Assembly (NCBI RefSeq): GCF_000244915.1
Contig: NZ_CM001442.1
Location: 3,844,001-3,908,000 of the forward strand
DNA length: 64,000 nucleotides
Direction: 5' to 3'
DNA from: Bradyrhizobium sp. WSM471
Lineage (GTDB): Bacteria; Pseudomonadota; Alphaproteobacteria; Rhizobiales; Xanthobacteraceae
Each line of letters starts with the position of its first letter. Within the stretch, counting starts at the first letter, position 1. Both the position numbers and the translations under genes were made by a program. Positions 19,574 through 28,200 of the stretch are shown in pieces. The notes under the pieces are model-generated. The model was not told the origin of the DNA. It worked only from the letters and a program-made list of their open reading frames with translations, and ran no database searches.

Positions 19574-20440
19574 ATGGGTAAGCGGGCCAAGCGCGGAAAG
19601 GCGAAGACGTTCGCAATCCCGATGGCCGCGAGAGTTGCAATTGGCGCCGTGGCCGTTGGCGCATTGGGGTACGGTTTGCTGTCCCGGCCGACGAACGTGC
19701 AACCGGCACGAAAGCCGTCCGCGCACGAAGCTCAAGCGTCGTCAACTCCGGTTTACGTGGCAACGCCGGTTCATGCATCAGCTCCGGCACCGACTTCGGC
19801 TCCGCTTCCGGCCCCGGCGCCTCTGGTCGAACCACCAAAAGCGGCTGACGTTCCGGGAGCATTTGTTCGGCAGGTGGTTGACTACGCCAGCCGTCAGACG
19901 CCAGGCACCGTGATCATCGATACCAAGAACACATTCCTCTATTTCGTCCTGAACGACGCGCAAGCGCTGCGCTATGGCATCGGTGTTGGCCGCGAAGGTT
20001 TCACATGGTCCGGTGAGCAGACTGTGGCTCGCAAGGCAGAATGGCCCGATTGGCATCCGCCTGTTGAGATGGTCTCGCGTCAGCCTTATCTGCCGCGGTT
20101 CATGGCAGGCGGTCCCGGCAACCCGCTTGGCGCTCGGGCGATGTATCTGGGCGACACCGAATATCGAATTCACGGCACCAACAAGCCCGATACGATCGGG
20201 AAGCGGGTCTCGTCCGGCTGTATCCGGCTGACCAATGAGGACGTCGTTGACCTCTATGATCGCGTGAAAGTCGGCGCGAAAGTGATCGTGCTTCCGACAA
20301 CCGTTGCCCGCCGACCACCCCAGGGAGCGCCGGCCGACGCCGCTTTCCGATTACCGGACCCGGCATCGCCGTCGAGCCGGCCCTCGGCAACTCACGCGCA
20401 GATGCCGTCACCTGGACCGAAGATCGCCGAGGCCCGGTAA
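19574..20440 (+). CDS. L,D-transpeptidase (YkuD family)
   Basis: 288 residues. Signal-anchor helix at about 17-37, a Pro/Ala-rich linker (~40-90), then a YkuD catalytic domain. His200 (in 'IHGTNKPDT') and the nucleophile Cys216 (in 'SSGCIRLTN') form the H-x(15)-S-x-G-C-I-R motif. Such enzymes make 3-3 crosslinks in peptidoglycan or attach outer-membrane proteins to it. GGGGAAGAG precedes the ATG by 5 bases. The last ~40 residues are a Pro/Ser-rich tail. Confidence 0.92.
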   Translation: MGKRAKRGKAKTFAIPMAARVAIGAVAVGALGYGLLSRPTNVQPARKPSAHEAQASSTPVYVATPVHASAPAPTSAPLPAPAPLVEPPKAADVPGAFVRQVVDYASRQTPGTVIIDTKNTFLYFVLNDAQALRYGIGVGREGFTWSGEQTVARKAEWPDWHPPVEMVSRQPYLPRFMAGGPGNPLGARAMYLGDTEYRIHGTNKPDTIGKRVSSGCIRLTNEDVVDLYDRVKVGAKVIVLPTTVARRPPQGAPADAAFRLPDPASPSSRPSATHAQMPSPGPKIAEAR

Positions 20441-20759
20441 CGCGTGCTCGGTTTTCATCCTGCAACTGAGGACAAGGAGGCAATGCAAGGCGCCTACGAG
20501 GTCAGCTCCTGGCCCATCGCACCGTTTGCGTGTCGGGCGAAGTGTCTCGACCGGTGAAAACCTGCGTTTCGGGGTATGTGTAACCCATTGATTCGACAGC
20601 GGTCGGCTACTGTGCATGGGGTTGTTTTTCGTGTTTTGTCGAGTTGGCGCGGCAAGTCGGTGCTCGCAGCACATGGGGCAACGCCGGCTGCGCGCTGCTG
20701 ACAGCATGTTGGCAGCAGGGTCCGGCTAGGACCATCTCCTGGCAAACGGAGAGCGGGTC
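20441..20759. other. Gap of ~320 bases with one possible tiny ORF
   Basis: No protein gene is evident. At 20483-20557 (+) a 24-codon frame starting 'MQGAYEVSSW' follows a perfect AAGGAGG (20474-20480), but such a short unrecognised frame could be chance. Nothing resembling tRNA was found. Confidence 0.3.
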
Positions 20760-21128
20760 ATGCCGATCGAGGCAAGCTGTCATTGCGGTGAGACGGTGTT
20801 CGAGGTGACGGAGGCGCCCTCGAGCGTGACCCGTTGCACCTGCTCCCTCTGCGCCAAGCGCGGCGCCTTGTGGGCCTATTACACGCCGGCGCAGTTTCGC
20901 CTGCTGTCGCCCGCGGAGAACGTCGCGACCTATCTCTGGGGCAGCCGCACCGTCAAACACCATTTCTGCGCAAGCTGCGGCTGCGGGACCTATTCGGAGT
21001 CGCCGGACTGGTCGACCGGCAAGCCCGATTTCGACAATCCGAGGGTCGCCGTCAACGCGCGCCTGTTCGACGAGTTTGATCTCGAGGCCGTGCCGGTGAC
21101 CATGATCGATGGCAAAAATTTGTGGTGA
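20760..21128 (+). CDS. GFA/CENP-V zinc-fold protein
   Basis: 122 residues. Zinc-binding Cys groups 'CHCG', 'CTCSLC' and 'CASCGCG' are in the order of the GFA fold (glutathione-dependent formaldehyde-activating-like). Most such proteins in bacteria have no proven activity; formaldehyde or glutathione-adduct chemistry is the family guess. Stands alone, 98 bases before the SGNH-like gene. ATG 20760 follows 'GGAGAGCGGGTC', a usable RBS. Confidence 0.88.
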   Translation: MPIEASCHCGETVFEVTEAPSSVTRCTCSLCAKRGALWAYYTPAQFRLLSPAENVATYLWGSRTVKHHFCASCGCGTYSESPDWSTGKPDFDNPRVAVNARLFDEFDLEAVPVTMIDGKNLW

Positions 21129-21226
21129 GCATGCGCTCGCGCGCATGTCTGCTGCTCGTCCGTGCTCTTGAGGCATTCTTGAAAAGCTGATCTGTTTCCG
21201 GCCCGACAGAAAAAGGGAGGAAGCCG

Positions 21227-22042
21227 ATGATGCGTCTTTTCGCGCGAGTGATGCTCGCGATGTGGCTGGCCGTTGTAGTCGGCTTCCAGGCGCAGGCGCA
21301 GACCAAGCCCAAGGTCACCACGTCAGGACCGGATTTCCCCAAGGCGACGCTGTTCGTCGGCAACAGCTTCTTCTACTACAACAACGGCATGCCCGGACAT
21401 CTCTCCTTCATGGAGCGGGCTGCGTATCCCGAAAACAAGGCGGCCTATCGCAACACCATGGCGACGATCGGCGGCTCCGGCCTCGATTGGCACGACATGG
21501 ACAATCTGCTGCGGCCGGGCGGCCTCGGCGCCTATTCGTTCGACGAGCAGAACAACGTCGTCTTCAACAAGCCGGGCAGGCAGTACGACGCCGTCGTGAT
21601 GATGGATTGCAGCCAGTGCCCCATTCATCCGCAATTGAAGGACGCATTCGCGACCTTCGCCAAGAAGGACAGCGAGATCGTCCGCGCCCACGGCATGCGG
21701 CCGGTCCTGTTCATGTCCTGGGCTTACGCCGACAAGCCTGAAATGACCGAAGCGTTGGCCGACGCCTACACGATCGCAGGCAATGCCAATGATGCATTGG
21801 TGATCCCCGCAGGCCTTGCCTTTGCGCGTGTGCGCAAGCTGCAGCCGGAGCTCAATCTGTATGCGCCGGACAAGCGGCACCCGAGCCCCGCAGGCACGTA
21901 TCTGGCGACCTGCGTGACGTTCGCCGCGCTGACCGGCCGCTCGCCGGTCGGCAATTCCTACACGATGGGACTGGATGCGCCGACGGTGGAGCTTCTGCAA
22001 AAAACAGCGTGGGACACGGTGCAGGAGTATTACGGGCGTTGA
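21227..22042 (+). CDS. Secreted SGNH/GDSL-like hydrolase
   Basis: 271 residues. Signal peptide ~1-24, then 'ATLFVGNSFFYYNNGMPGH', whose GNS resembles the GDS nucleophile block, and 'DKRHPSPAGTYLATCVTF' near the end with the Asp-x-x-His pair. These suggest an SGNH-type esterase or acetylhydrolase fold. The catalytic assignment is inferred from motif position only. Two ATGs occur at 21227 and 21230; GGGAGG lies 8-11 bases upstream. No partner gene obvious. Confidence 0.65.
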   Translation: MMRLFARVMLAMWLAVVVGFQAQAQTKPKVTTSGPDFPKATLFVGNSFFYYNNGMPGHLSFMERAAYPENKAAYRNTMATIGGSGLDWHDMDNLLRPGGLGAYSFDEQNNVVFNKPGRQYDAVVMMDCSQCPIHPQLKDAFATFAKKDSEIVRAHGMRPVLFMSWAYADKPEMTEALADAYTIAGNANDALVIPAGLAFARVRKLQPELNLYAPDKRHPSPAGTYLATCVTFAALTGRSPVGNSYTMGLDAPTVELLQKTAWDTVQEYYGR

Positions 22043-22043
22043 C

Positions 22044-22814
22044 CTAGCGCAGCACGACCCAAGCCGGTGCGTGGTCGCTCGCGCCTTCCTCGCCGCGAAC
22101 CTTCTTGTCCACGCCGGCTTTTGCCAGGCGTGAAACGAGGGCAGGGCTGAGCAGGAGATGATCGAGCCGCAGGCCCGCATCGCGCGGCCAGCGGTTTCGC
22201 TTGTAGTCCCAGAAGGTGTAGATGCGCTGCTCCGGGTGCAGTTCGCGGATCGCGTCACACCAGCCTTGCGCCACCAGCGAGGCAAAGGCCGCACGGCTCT
22301 TCGGCTGGATCAAGGCATCCTTGTCCCACGAGCGCGTCGGATAGATGTCGATCTCATCAGGCGCAACGTTGTAGTCGCCGGCGAGCACCACGGGCAGGTC
22401 CTGCTTGATCAACGTTTTGGCGTGGCGCTTGAGCCGCGCGAACCAGTCGAGCTTGTAGTCGAATTTCGGTCCCGGCTGCGGATTGCCGTTCGGCAGGTAG
22501 ATGCTGGTGACGATGACACCGCGTACCGCGGCCTCGATGTAGCGGGCTTCGTGATCGGCAGGCTTTCCCGGCAAGCGATCGCGGGTGAGGATGGGCTCGG
22601 CATTGCGGGCCAGAATCGCGACGCCGTTCCAGGTCTTCTGTCCACACCACACGGCGCCGTAACCGGCCTTTTCGATCGCGGCCGCCGGAAATTCGCCATC
22701 GCTTGCCTTCAACTCCTGAAGTGCGACGACATCTGGCTTCGCCGTTCGCATCCATGCCAACAGATTGGGCAGGCGGCGATTGATGTTGTTGATGTTGAAC
22801 GTCGCGATCTTCAT
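22044..22814 (-). CDS. xthA: Exodeoxyribonuclease III
   Basis: 256 residues, the usual length. The order 'MKIATFNINNINRRL', 'DVVALQELK' (metal-binding Glu), 'NGVAILAR', 'GDYNVAP' (Asp/Asn metal site) and 'SDHAPAWV' (catalytic Asp-His near the C-terminus) matches the exonuclease III/AP endonuclease family. Acts on abasic sites and 3' ends in base-excision repair. Convergent with the upstream SGNH gene with a one-base gap. Confidence 0.95.
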   Translation of the reverse strand: MKIATFNINNINRRLPNLLAWMRTAKPDVVALQELKASDGEFPAAAIEKAGYGAVWCGQKTWNGVAILARNAEPILTRDRLPGKPADHEARYIEAAVRGVIVTSIYLPNGNPQPGPKFDYKLDWFARLKRHAKTLIKQDLPVVLAGDYNVAPDEIDIYPTRSWDKDALIQPKSRAAFASLVAQGWCDAIRELHPEQRIYTFWDYKRNRWPRDAGLRLDHLLLSPALVSRLAKAGVDKKVRGEEGASDHAPAWVVLR

Positions 22815-22854
22815 GTAGAGCTACCGGCTCCTGACTTCCGTTACCGGAGAAACA

Positions 22855-23073
22855 ATGTCCAAGTTGAGCTTTGCCGCAATTGCCGTCGCCGTTGCGTTCT
22901 CCGGGGTCGCCTCGGCACAATCATCCGATCCGCGCGGCGCGTGCAAGGCGGACTATGACAAATTCTGCGCCGGCCTTGCGCCGGGCGGCGGCATCGTCGC
23001 CTGCCTCAACGGCAAGCGCGATCAGCTCAGCGCAACCTGCAAGACGGCGCTGGACAGCAGGAAAAAGAAGTAG
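22855..23073 (+). CDS. 72-residue secreted Cys-rich-repeat protein
   Basis: Signal peptide ~1-22 (ending 'GVASAQ'), then one Cys-rich-repeat unit: 'CKADYDKFCAGLAPGGG' and 'CLNGKRDQLSATCKTAL'. The C-x7-C-x10-C-x11-C spacing resembles the cysteine-rich GLG1-type repeat, common as single copies in Rhizobiales. About 50 residues after processing, basic C-terminus. Divergent from xthA. Function unknown. Confidence 0.75.
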   Translation: MSKLSFAAIAVAVAFSGVASAQSSDPRGACKADYDKFCAGLAPGGGIVACLNGKRDQLSATCKTALDSRKKK

Positions 23074-23085
23074 GCGGCGAGCCGC

Positions 23086-24372
23086 TCAGCCCGGCAGCGG
23101 CGGCGGGCTTGCGGGCTGCTCGATCGGTGGCGGAGCAGGCGGCTGCTGCTCGACCGCCTGCGCGGGAGCCGGCTTGGCCAGCGGCTCCACCACATTCCCG
23201 CCCTTGTAGATGCGGGCGTAGCGGCGACCGAGGCTGGTCAGTACCTCGTAGCCGATCGTTCCGAAATGATGCGCGAGCTCGTCGACGGTGATGCCCTCGC
23301 CGAGTAGCGTCACCATGTGGCCGCGCCGCGCCGCGTTCGGCGGCAGATCGGTGATGTCGATCGCGATCAGGTCCATCGAAACGCGGCCGGCGACGGGGCA
23401 GCGCTTGCCGGCGACGATGACCTCGGCGCCTCGGGTGCCGTCATTGGAGCTTGCGGCGCGGAAATAGCCGTCGGCATAACCGACCGCGATGATCGCGAGT
23501 TTCGTCGGCCGCCGGGCGGTCCAGGTGCCGCCATAGCCGACGCTCTCGCCGCGCTCGACACTGCGGATCTGCACGATGCGGGCCTTCAGGTCGACCACCG
23601 GCTGCATCGGATTGTCGGCCTCCGGCGTCGGGTTGACGCCGTAGAGCGCGGCGCCCGGCCGCACCATGTCGAACTGGAAGGGTGCGCCGAGGAAGACGCC
23701 GGACGAATTGGCGAGCGCCGCCGGCACGCCGGAGAATTCGCTGGCGATGCCGCGGAAGGCCGCGAGTTGCTTGGCGTTCACCGGGCTGTTGAGCTGCTCG
23801 GCCGAAACCAGATGGCTCATCACCAGGGTGATGCCGTGATCGCCGGCGTTGATGCGGGGAATGATGGCCTGCGCTTCCGCAAGCGTCAGGCCGAGCCGGT
23901 TCATGCCGGTGTCGATGTGGATGGCGGCGCCACCGGTCCAGCCGGTGCGGCGACAGAACACGTCCCATTCGGCAAGCTCGTTGAGATCGCCGATCACGGG
24001 GCGGCAGTTGATGTGGGCGTAGTGCTCGCCCGTGTTCTGGAAATAGCCCCCGAGCACGTAGATCGCAGGCTCCGGCACCGCCGCGCGCACCTTGCGCGCT
24101 TCCTCGATGGTGGCGACGAAGAAGGTCTTGCAGCCGGCCTTGTTCAGGGCACGGGCGACCTGCTCGGCGCCGCAGCCATAGGCGTCGGCCTTGATCACCG
24201 CCGAACATTCGGCCGGCACCGCCGTCTTCTCGAGCTTGCGCCAATTGGCGATGATGGCATCGAGATCGACGGTGAGCACGCCGCCGAAGGTTGCGAGCGC
24301 GGCAGCCTGATTGGCGTCCGCGGAGAGAAGGCCGGATTGCGGGATCATTTTCGGGTCGGACGCCATTGTCAT
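23086..24372 (-). CDS. alr: Alanine racemase with Pro-rich C-terminal tail
   Basis: 428 residues, about 50-60 longer than typical. Makes D-Ala for peptidoglycan, PLP-dependent. The PLP lysine is in 'VIKADAYGCGAEQVA' and the opposing Tyr in 'VGYGGTWT'. After the core ends near 'RIYKGG', a ~35-residue Pro/Ala/Gln tail ('QQPPAPPPIEQPASPPP') follows, which is not part of the usual fold. Same strand as dnaB, 45 bases downstream of it, in the known Rhizobiales order. Confidence 0.95.
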   Translation of the reverse strand: MTMASDPKMIPQSGLLSADANQAAALATFGGVLTVDLDAIIANWRKLEKTAVPAECSAVIKADAYGCGAEQVARALNKAGCKTFFVATIEEARKVRAAVPEPAIYVLGGYFQNTGEHYAHINCRPVIGDLNELAEWDVFCRRTGWTGGAAIHIDTGMNRLGLTLAEAQAIIPRINAGDHGITLVMSHLVSAEQLNSPVNAKQLAAFRGIASEFSGVPAALANSSGVFLGAPFQFDMVRPGAALYGVNPTPEADNPMQPVVDLKARIVQIRSVERGESVGYGGTWTARRPTKLAIIAVGYADGYFRAASSNDGTRGAEVIVAGKRCPVAGRVSMDLIAIDITDLPPNAARRGHMVTLLGEGITVDELAHHFGTIGYEVLTSLGRRYARIYKGGNVVEPLAKPAPAQAVEQQPPAPPPIEQPASPPPLPG

Positions 24373-24417
24373 GGCGCCGTTTTACGCAAGAGGCCGGTCG
24401 GGTTCAACCCAGGGAAC

Positions 24418-25926
24418 TCAGTAGTCGTTGCCGCTGCGGTCCGGCACCTGGCTGTCCGGCGCAAGATCGCCGAACCGTGTGATCGACGCTTCGAAGGCCA
24501 CATCGACGGTGCCGGTCGGGCCGTGGCGCTGCTTGCCGATGATGACTTCGGCCTTGCCATGCGCAAGATCCATGTCCAAGCGCCATTTTTCGTGCTCCGG
24601 TGTGCCCGGGCGCGGCTCCTTGTTTCCGAGGTAATATTCCTCGCGGTAGACGAACAGCACGACGTCGGCGTCCTGCTCGATCGAGCCCGATTCGCGCAAG
24701 TCCGAGAGCTGCGGTCGCTTGTCGTCGCGCGACTCGACCTGGCGCGAGAGCTGCGAGAGCGCAATCACGGGCACGCTCAGTTCCTTGGCGAGCGCCTTCA
24801 GACTGGTCGTGATCTCGGTGATTTCCTGCACGCGGTTTTCGCTCCGCTTGCCCGAACCCGACAAGAGCTGGATGTAGTCGATGACGATGAGGTCGAGGCC
24901 CTTCTGCCGCTTCAGCCGGCGGGCGCGCGCCATAAGCTGCGCGATCGAGAGACCGCCGGTCTCGTCGACATAGAAGGGCAGCGACTGCAGCTCGATCGAG
25001 ACCTCGCGGATCTTCTCGAAATCGGCCTCCGAGATGCCGCCGCGGCGGATCGAGGAGGAGGGAATGCCGGTGCGCTCGGCCACGATACGCGTGGCGAGCT
25101 GGTCGGCCGACATTTCGCAGGAGAAGAAGCCGATGACGCCGCCATGGGCGGCCTTCATGGTGCCGTCGGCCTGGAGTTCACCGACATAGGCCCGGGCGAC
25201 GTTGTAGGCGATGTTGGTCGCGAGCGACGTCTTGCCCATGCCGGGGCGGCCGGCGACGATGATGAGGTCGGAGTGCTGCAATCCGCCCATCTTGGTGTCG
25301 AGGTCGCGCAGGCCGGTCGAGATGCCCGACAGCTTTCCGTCGCGCTGGAACGCTTTCGCGGCCAGATCGACCGCAAGCGTCAGCGCCTGCGAGAATTTCT
25401 GGAAGCCTCCGTCATAGCGGCCGGATTCGGCGAGTTCGTAGAGGCGGCGCTCGGCGTCCTCGATCTGCGCCCGCGGCGCGAAGTCGACCGGGGCGTCATA
25501 GGCGACATTGACCATGTCCTCGCCGATGCCGATGAGGTCGCGTCGCAATGCGAGATCGTAGATGGTCCGCCCATAATCCTGCGCATTGATGATGGTGGTC
25601 GCTTCGGCGGCGAGGCGCGCCAGATATTGCCCGATGGTCATGCCGCCGATATCGGTGTCGGCGGGCAGGAAGGTCTTCAGCGTGACGGGCGTCGCGATCT
25701 TGCCCATCCGGATCAGGCTCGAGGCGGTCTCGAAGATGGTCTGGTGCAGCGGCTCGAAATAATGCTTCGGCTCCAGGAAGTCGGAGACGCGGTAAAACGC
25801 GTCGTTGTTGACCAGGATCGCGCCCAGAAGGCTCTGTTCCGCTTCAATATTATGCGGCGCGCTCCGATAGGCGGGAGTTCCGGCTTCGGGCGCGAGTTTG
25901 AGAACGTTCGAATCAGTCAGGGCCAT
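24418..25926 (-). CDS. dnaB: Replicative DNA helicase DnaB
   Basis: 502 residues. N-terminal DnaB domain ('PHNIEAEQSLLGAIL'), linker, then a RecA-like motor with Walker A 'GRPGMGKTS', 'GFFSCEMSADQLATR' and 'LIVIDYIQLLSG' (Walker B). The hexameric helicase unwinds the replication fork. It begins a dnaB-alr pair. The downstream region of the window (radA, purF) continues the same strand beyond an inserted block. Confidence 0.97.
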   Translation of the reverse strand: MALTDSNVLKLAPEAGTPAYRSAPHNIEAEQSLLGAILVNNDAFYRVSDFLEPKHYFEPLHQTIFETASSLIRMGKIATPVTLKTFLPADTDIGGMTIGQYLARLAAEATTIINAQDYGRTIYDLALRRDLIGIGEDMVNVAYDAPVDFAPRAQIEDAERRLYELAESGRYDGGFQKFSQALTLAVDLAAKAFQRDGKLSGISTGLRDLDTKMGGLQHSDLIIVAGRPGMGKTSLATNIAYNVARAYVGELQADGTMKAAHGGVIGFFSCEMSADQLATRIVAERTGIPSSSIRRGGISEADFEKIREVSIELQSLPFYVDETGGLSIAQLMARARRLKRQKGLDLIVIDYIQLLSGSGKRSENRVQEITEITTSLKALAKELSVPVIALSQLSRQVESRDDKRPQLSDLRESGSIEQDADVVLFVYREEYYLGNKEPRPGTPEHEKWRLDMDLAHGKAEVIIGKQRHGPTGTVDVAFEASITRFGDLAPDSQVPDRSGNDY

Positions 25927-26215
25927 GGTCGAGCGATAGCAATTTTCTGGGGCGGATGCGGGGCCGGGATAAAGCGCCGCCTCTGGCCAAAGCGGAAGCG
26001 AAAGCTCGCCGCTATCAACCGATCATTAAAATGGTGGATGATTGTTCGCCGCAGCCCGCGCCGCGCTTGACGGATTTTCGTGGAACCAGGTCGCGGCCTG
26101 GAAGCGGCCGCTGCCGCGCCACGGAAAACGCCGGATGAAGTGAACCTGATGGGTTGCCGGGCAGACCTATCGAGACGCGCGCGAATGACGCACGGCTAGG
26201 CGCTTTTGGCTCGGT

Positions 26216-26335
26216 TCAGACCAACAGGAGGTAAACCAGCGCAACCAGGGCCGCCCCGACGCCGGTAGCGATCAGGGCGTAATCGGTGCGGAGGTCGTCC
26301 TGCACGTCGAATGAGGTTTTGGTCTCGTTGCTCAT
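26216..26335 (-). CDS. 39-residue membrane protein, pilin-like helix
   Basis: Open frame 'MSNETKTSFDVQDDLRTDYA' followed by a hydrophobic helix of ~21 residues to the C-terminus (ending 'YLLLV'). The 'TDYALIATGVGAALVAL' segment resembles the membrane helix of Flp-type pilins, but no processing site is seen. It lies 34 bases from a perfect CRP-type site at 26369-26384, which supports a real, regulated gene. No homolog recognised. Confidence 0.45.
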   Translation of the reverse strand: MSNETKTSFDVQDDLRTDYALIATGVGAALVALVYLLLV

Positions 26336-26368
26336 GGCGACGGTCTAAGCCAGGGCCGACGAGACTTA

Positions 26369-26384
26369 TGTGAAGCAGATCACA
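26369..26384. promoter_or_regulatory. CRP-type binding site TGTGA-N6-TCACA
   Basis: TGTGA (26369-26373), 6 bases, TCACA (26380-26384) is an exact match to the CRP/FNR-superfamily consensus. It sits between the 39-residue minus-strand frame (ATG 34 bases away) and a possible plus-strand frame at 26474, so it could act on either. The match is seen directly; regulator identity is inferred. Confidence 0.55.
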
Positions 26385-26473
26385 TCTCCCCGGATTCTTT
26401 CGGGGGGCCAGCCGGAACAGGCTAGCGGGCGGGGGGTTGTCTCCCGATCTGCCACCAAGGAACGAGGCAAGCG

Positions 26474-26680
26474 ATGCGGCCAGAACGGCAGCCTCGGAAT
26501 TGGCGAAGCGAAGCAGGCAGTCGACTTTGGCTGTCGGGGCTGATCGCGGCCATGGAGCAAGCTGAACGGCCGGAAGTGCGTCGGGAACCGGTCGCCCCCG
26601 AAATCCTGAAGGCGTTGCGGATGCAATTGGCCTTAACGGCCTCTTACCCTTCCGCTCCGGTTTCGACCCTGCGCCACTAG
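26474..26680 (+). CDS. Possible 68-residue hypothetical protein
   Basis: ATG 26474 with GAGG about 9 bases upstream; a polar Arg/Glu-rich frame with no signal peptide or membrane segment ('LIAAMEQAERPEVRREPVAP'). It ends 3 bases from the stop of the convergent CFA-synthase gene. Kept only because it faces the CRP-type site at 26369; it may be a chance frame. Confidence 0.3.
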   Translation: MRPERQPRNWRSEAGSRLWLSGLIAAMEQAERPEVRREPVAPEILKALRMQLALTASYPSAPVSTLRH

Positions 26681-26683
26681 GCC

Positions 26684-27940
26684 TTATTCACCAGCCAACT
26701 TCAGTCTCGGCGTTGCGCCGGCTTCGACGGCCCGCAGCCGGGCTTCTTCACGCGCGATGTAGTTGCGCGTCATCGGCACGACGCCCTGACGGCGGGTGAG
26801 TTGAATCTGGAAGTTCATCATATCCTGCTTCCGGAACGTCATCTCGCTGGCTGCCAGATAAAATTCCCACATCAGCGCGAAGCGCTCGTCATACAGCTGC
26901 ACGGCTTCTTCGCGTCGCGCCATGAAGCGCTCGCGCCATGCCTTCAGCGTTTCGGCGTAATGCAGGCGCAGAATCTCGATGTCGCAGACCAGCAGGCCCG
27001 CGCGCTCGATCGCCGGCAGCACCTCCGAGAGTGCGGGGATGTAGCCGCCGGGAAAGATGTATTTGGCGATCCAGGGATTGGTGGAGTCCGGGCCCTGCGA
27101 ACGGCCGATCGAGTGCAGCAACATGACGCCGTCCTGATCCAGCAGCTCGGCGCAGCGCCGGAAGTAGGTGTCGTAGAAGCGGGCGCCGACATGCTCCAAC
27201 ATGCCGACTGAGATGACGCGGTCGAACGGACCGGCGATGTCGCGATAGTCCTGAAGCAGGAATTTGGCCGATCCGGTCAGGCCCTTTTCGGCTGCGCGCG
27301 CATTGGCGATCTGCAATTGCTCGGTCGACAACGTGATGCCGGTGACGTCAGCACCTGCGATCTCGGCGAGATAGAGCCCAAGTCCGCCCCAGCCCGAGCC
27401 GATGTCGAGGACGCGCTGGCCGCTCTTGACGAGCAGCTTTGCGGCAACGTGCCGTTTCTTGGCGAGCTGTGCATCGTCGAGCGTGCTCTCCGGCGTCTCG
27501 AAATAGGCGCAGCTGTATTGCTTGTCGGCGTCGAGGAAGAGCGAATAGAGCCTTGCATCGAGATCGTAATGGTGTGCGACGTTGCTACGGGATCGCGGGC
27601 GCGGATTGAACTGCTTCAGGTGCCGCACCAGATAGCGCAGGTGCCACCAGGGTTTTGCCCAGTGCGGCAATAGGTCGGGTTGATCGAGCAGGATCGCGAG
27701 GGCATCAGCTATGGTGCCGTGCTCAACGACGAACTCGCCGTCCATGTAGGCCTCGCCAAGCCCGAGCTCGGGATTGACGAGGATCTTCCGCTCTGCGTCC
27801 GCGGTGACGAAGCGGACTGCGACCGGTTCGCCCGAGCCGTCGCCGACGGTGAACTTCGAGCCCTTCGCCGTGGTCACCGTCATCGACCCGCGGCGGATGA
27901 ATTGAGACAGGAATTGACGCAACAATCGATCCATCGGCAC
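26684..27940 (-). CDS. cfa: Cyclopropane-fatty-acyl-phospholipid synthase
   Basis: 418 residues, usual length. Methylates cis double bonds of membrane phospholipids with SAM to give cyclopropane acids. N-terminal ~100 residues precede the SAM-dependent methyltransferase domain with 'VLDIGSGWGGLGLYLAE'. The 'GGYIPALSEVLPAIERAGL' and 'LWEFYLAASEMTFRKQ' blocks are family hallmarks. GAGAGGATGG precedes the ATG. The leader at about 27941-28050 contains the sequence CACCTCCTT, noted separately. Confidence 0.95.
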   Translation of the reverse strand: MPMDRLLRQFLSQFIRRGSMTVTTAKGSKFTVGDGSGEPVAVRFVTADAERKILVNPELGLGEAYMDGEFVVEHGTIADALAILLDQPDLLPHWAKPWWHLRYLVRHLKQFNPRPRSRSNVAHHYDLDARLYSLFLDADKQYSCAYFETPESTLDDAQLAKKRHVAAKLLVKSGQRVLDIGSGWGGLGLYLAEIAGADVTGITLSTEQLQIANARAAEKGLTGSAKFLLQDYRDIAGPFDRVISVGMLEHVGARFYDTYFRRCAELLDQDGVMLLHSIGRSQGPDSTNPWIAKYIFPGGYIPALSEVLPAIERAGLLVCDIEILRLHYAETLKAWRERFMARREEAVQLYDERFALMWEFYLAASEMTFRKQDMMNFQIQLTRRQGVVPMTRNYIAREEARLRAVEAGATPRLKLAGE

Positions 27941-28200
27941 CCATCCTCTCGAGCGAACCCGAAGAGATGCGACTAACCCGGCCTTTCACACCCTACGCCC
28001 GGGCATCTCAGCGGTTCCTATGCGTTTGCATCTAGATCTAAGGAGGTGGCCCGGGCCCGCTATTGCGCTGTGCTCAAAGCGGATATTCCAAAACCGCTTA
28101 ATCACATCCTTGCGCGCGCAGCCTGCTTCCATTCGCGGCTCAATCGGATAAAAGGTGACCCGCCGCGGCGCCGCCTGCCGGCTGCACCTCTCGGAATTCA

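Noticed and set aside
23317..26070. 917-residue plus-strand frame antisense to alr and dnaB
   Set aside because: alr and dnaB have intact catalytic motifs.
28040..28048. AAGGAGGTG read on the plus strand as a ribosome-binding site
   Set aside because: No start codon within a suitable distance downstream on the plus strand.
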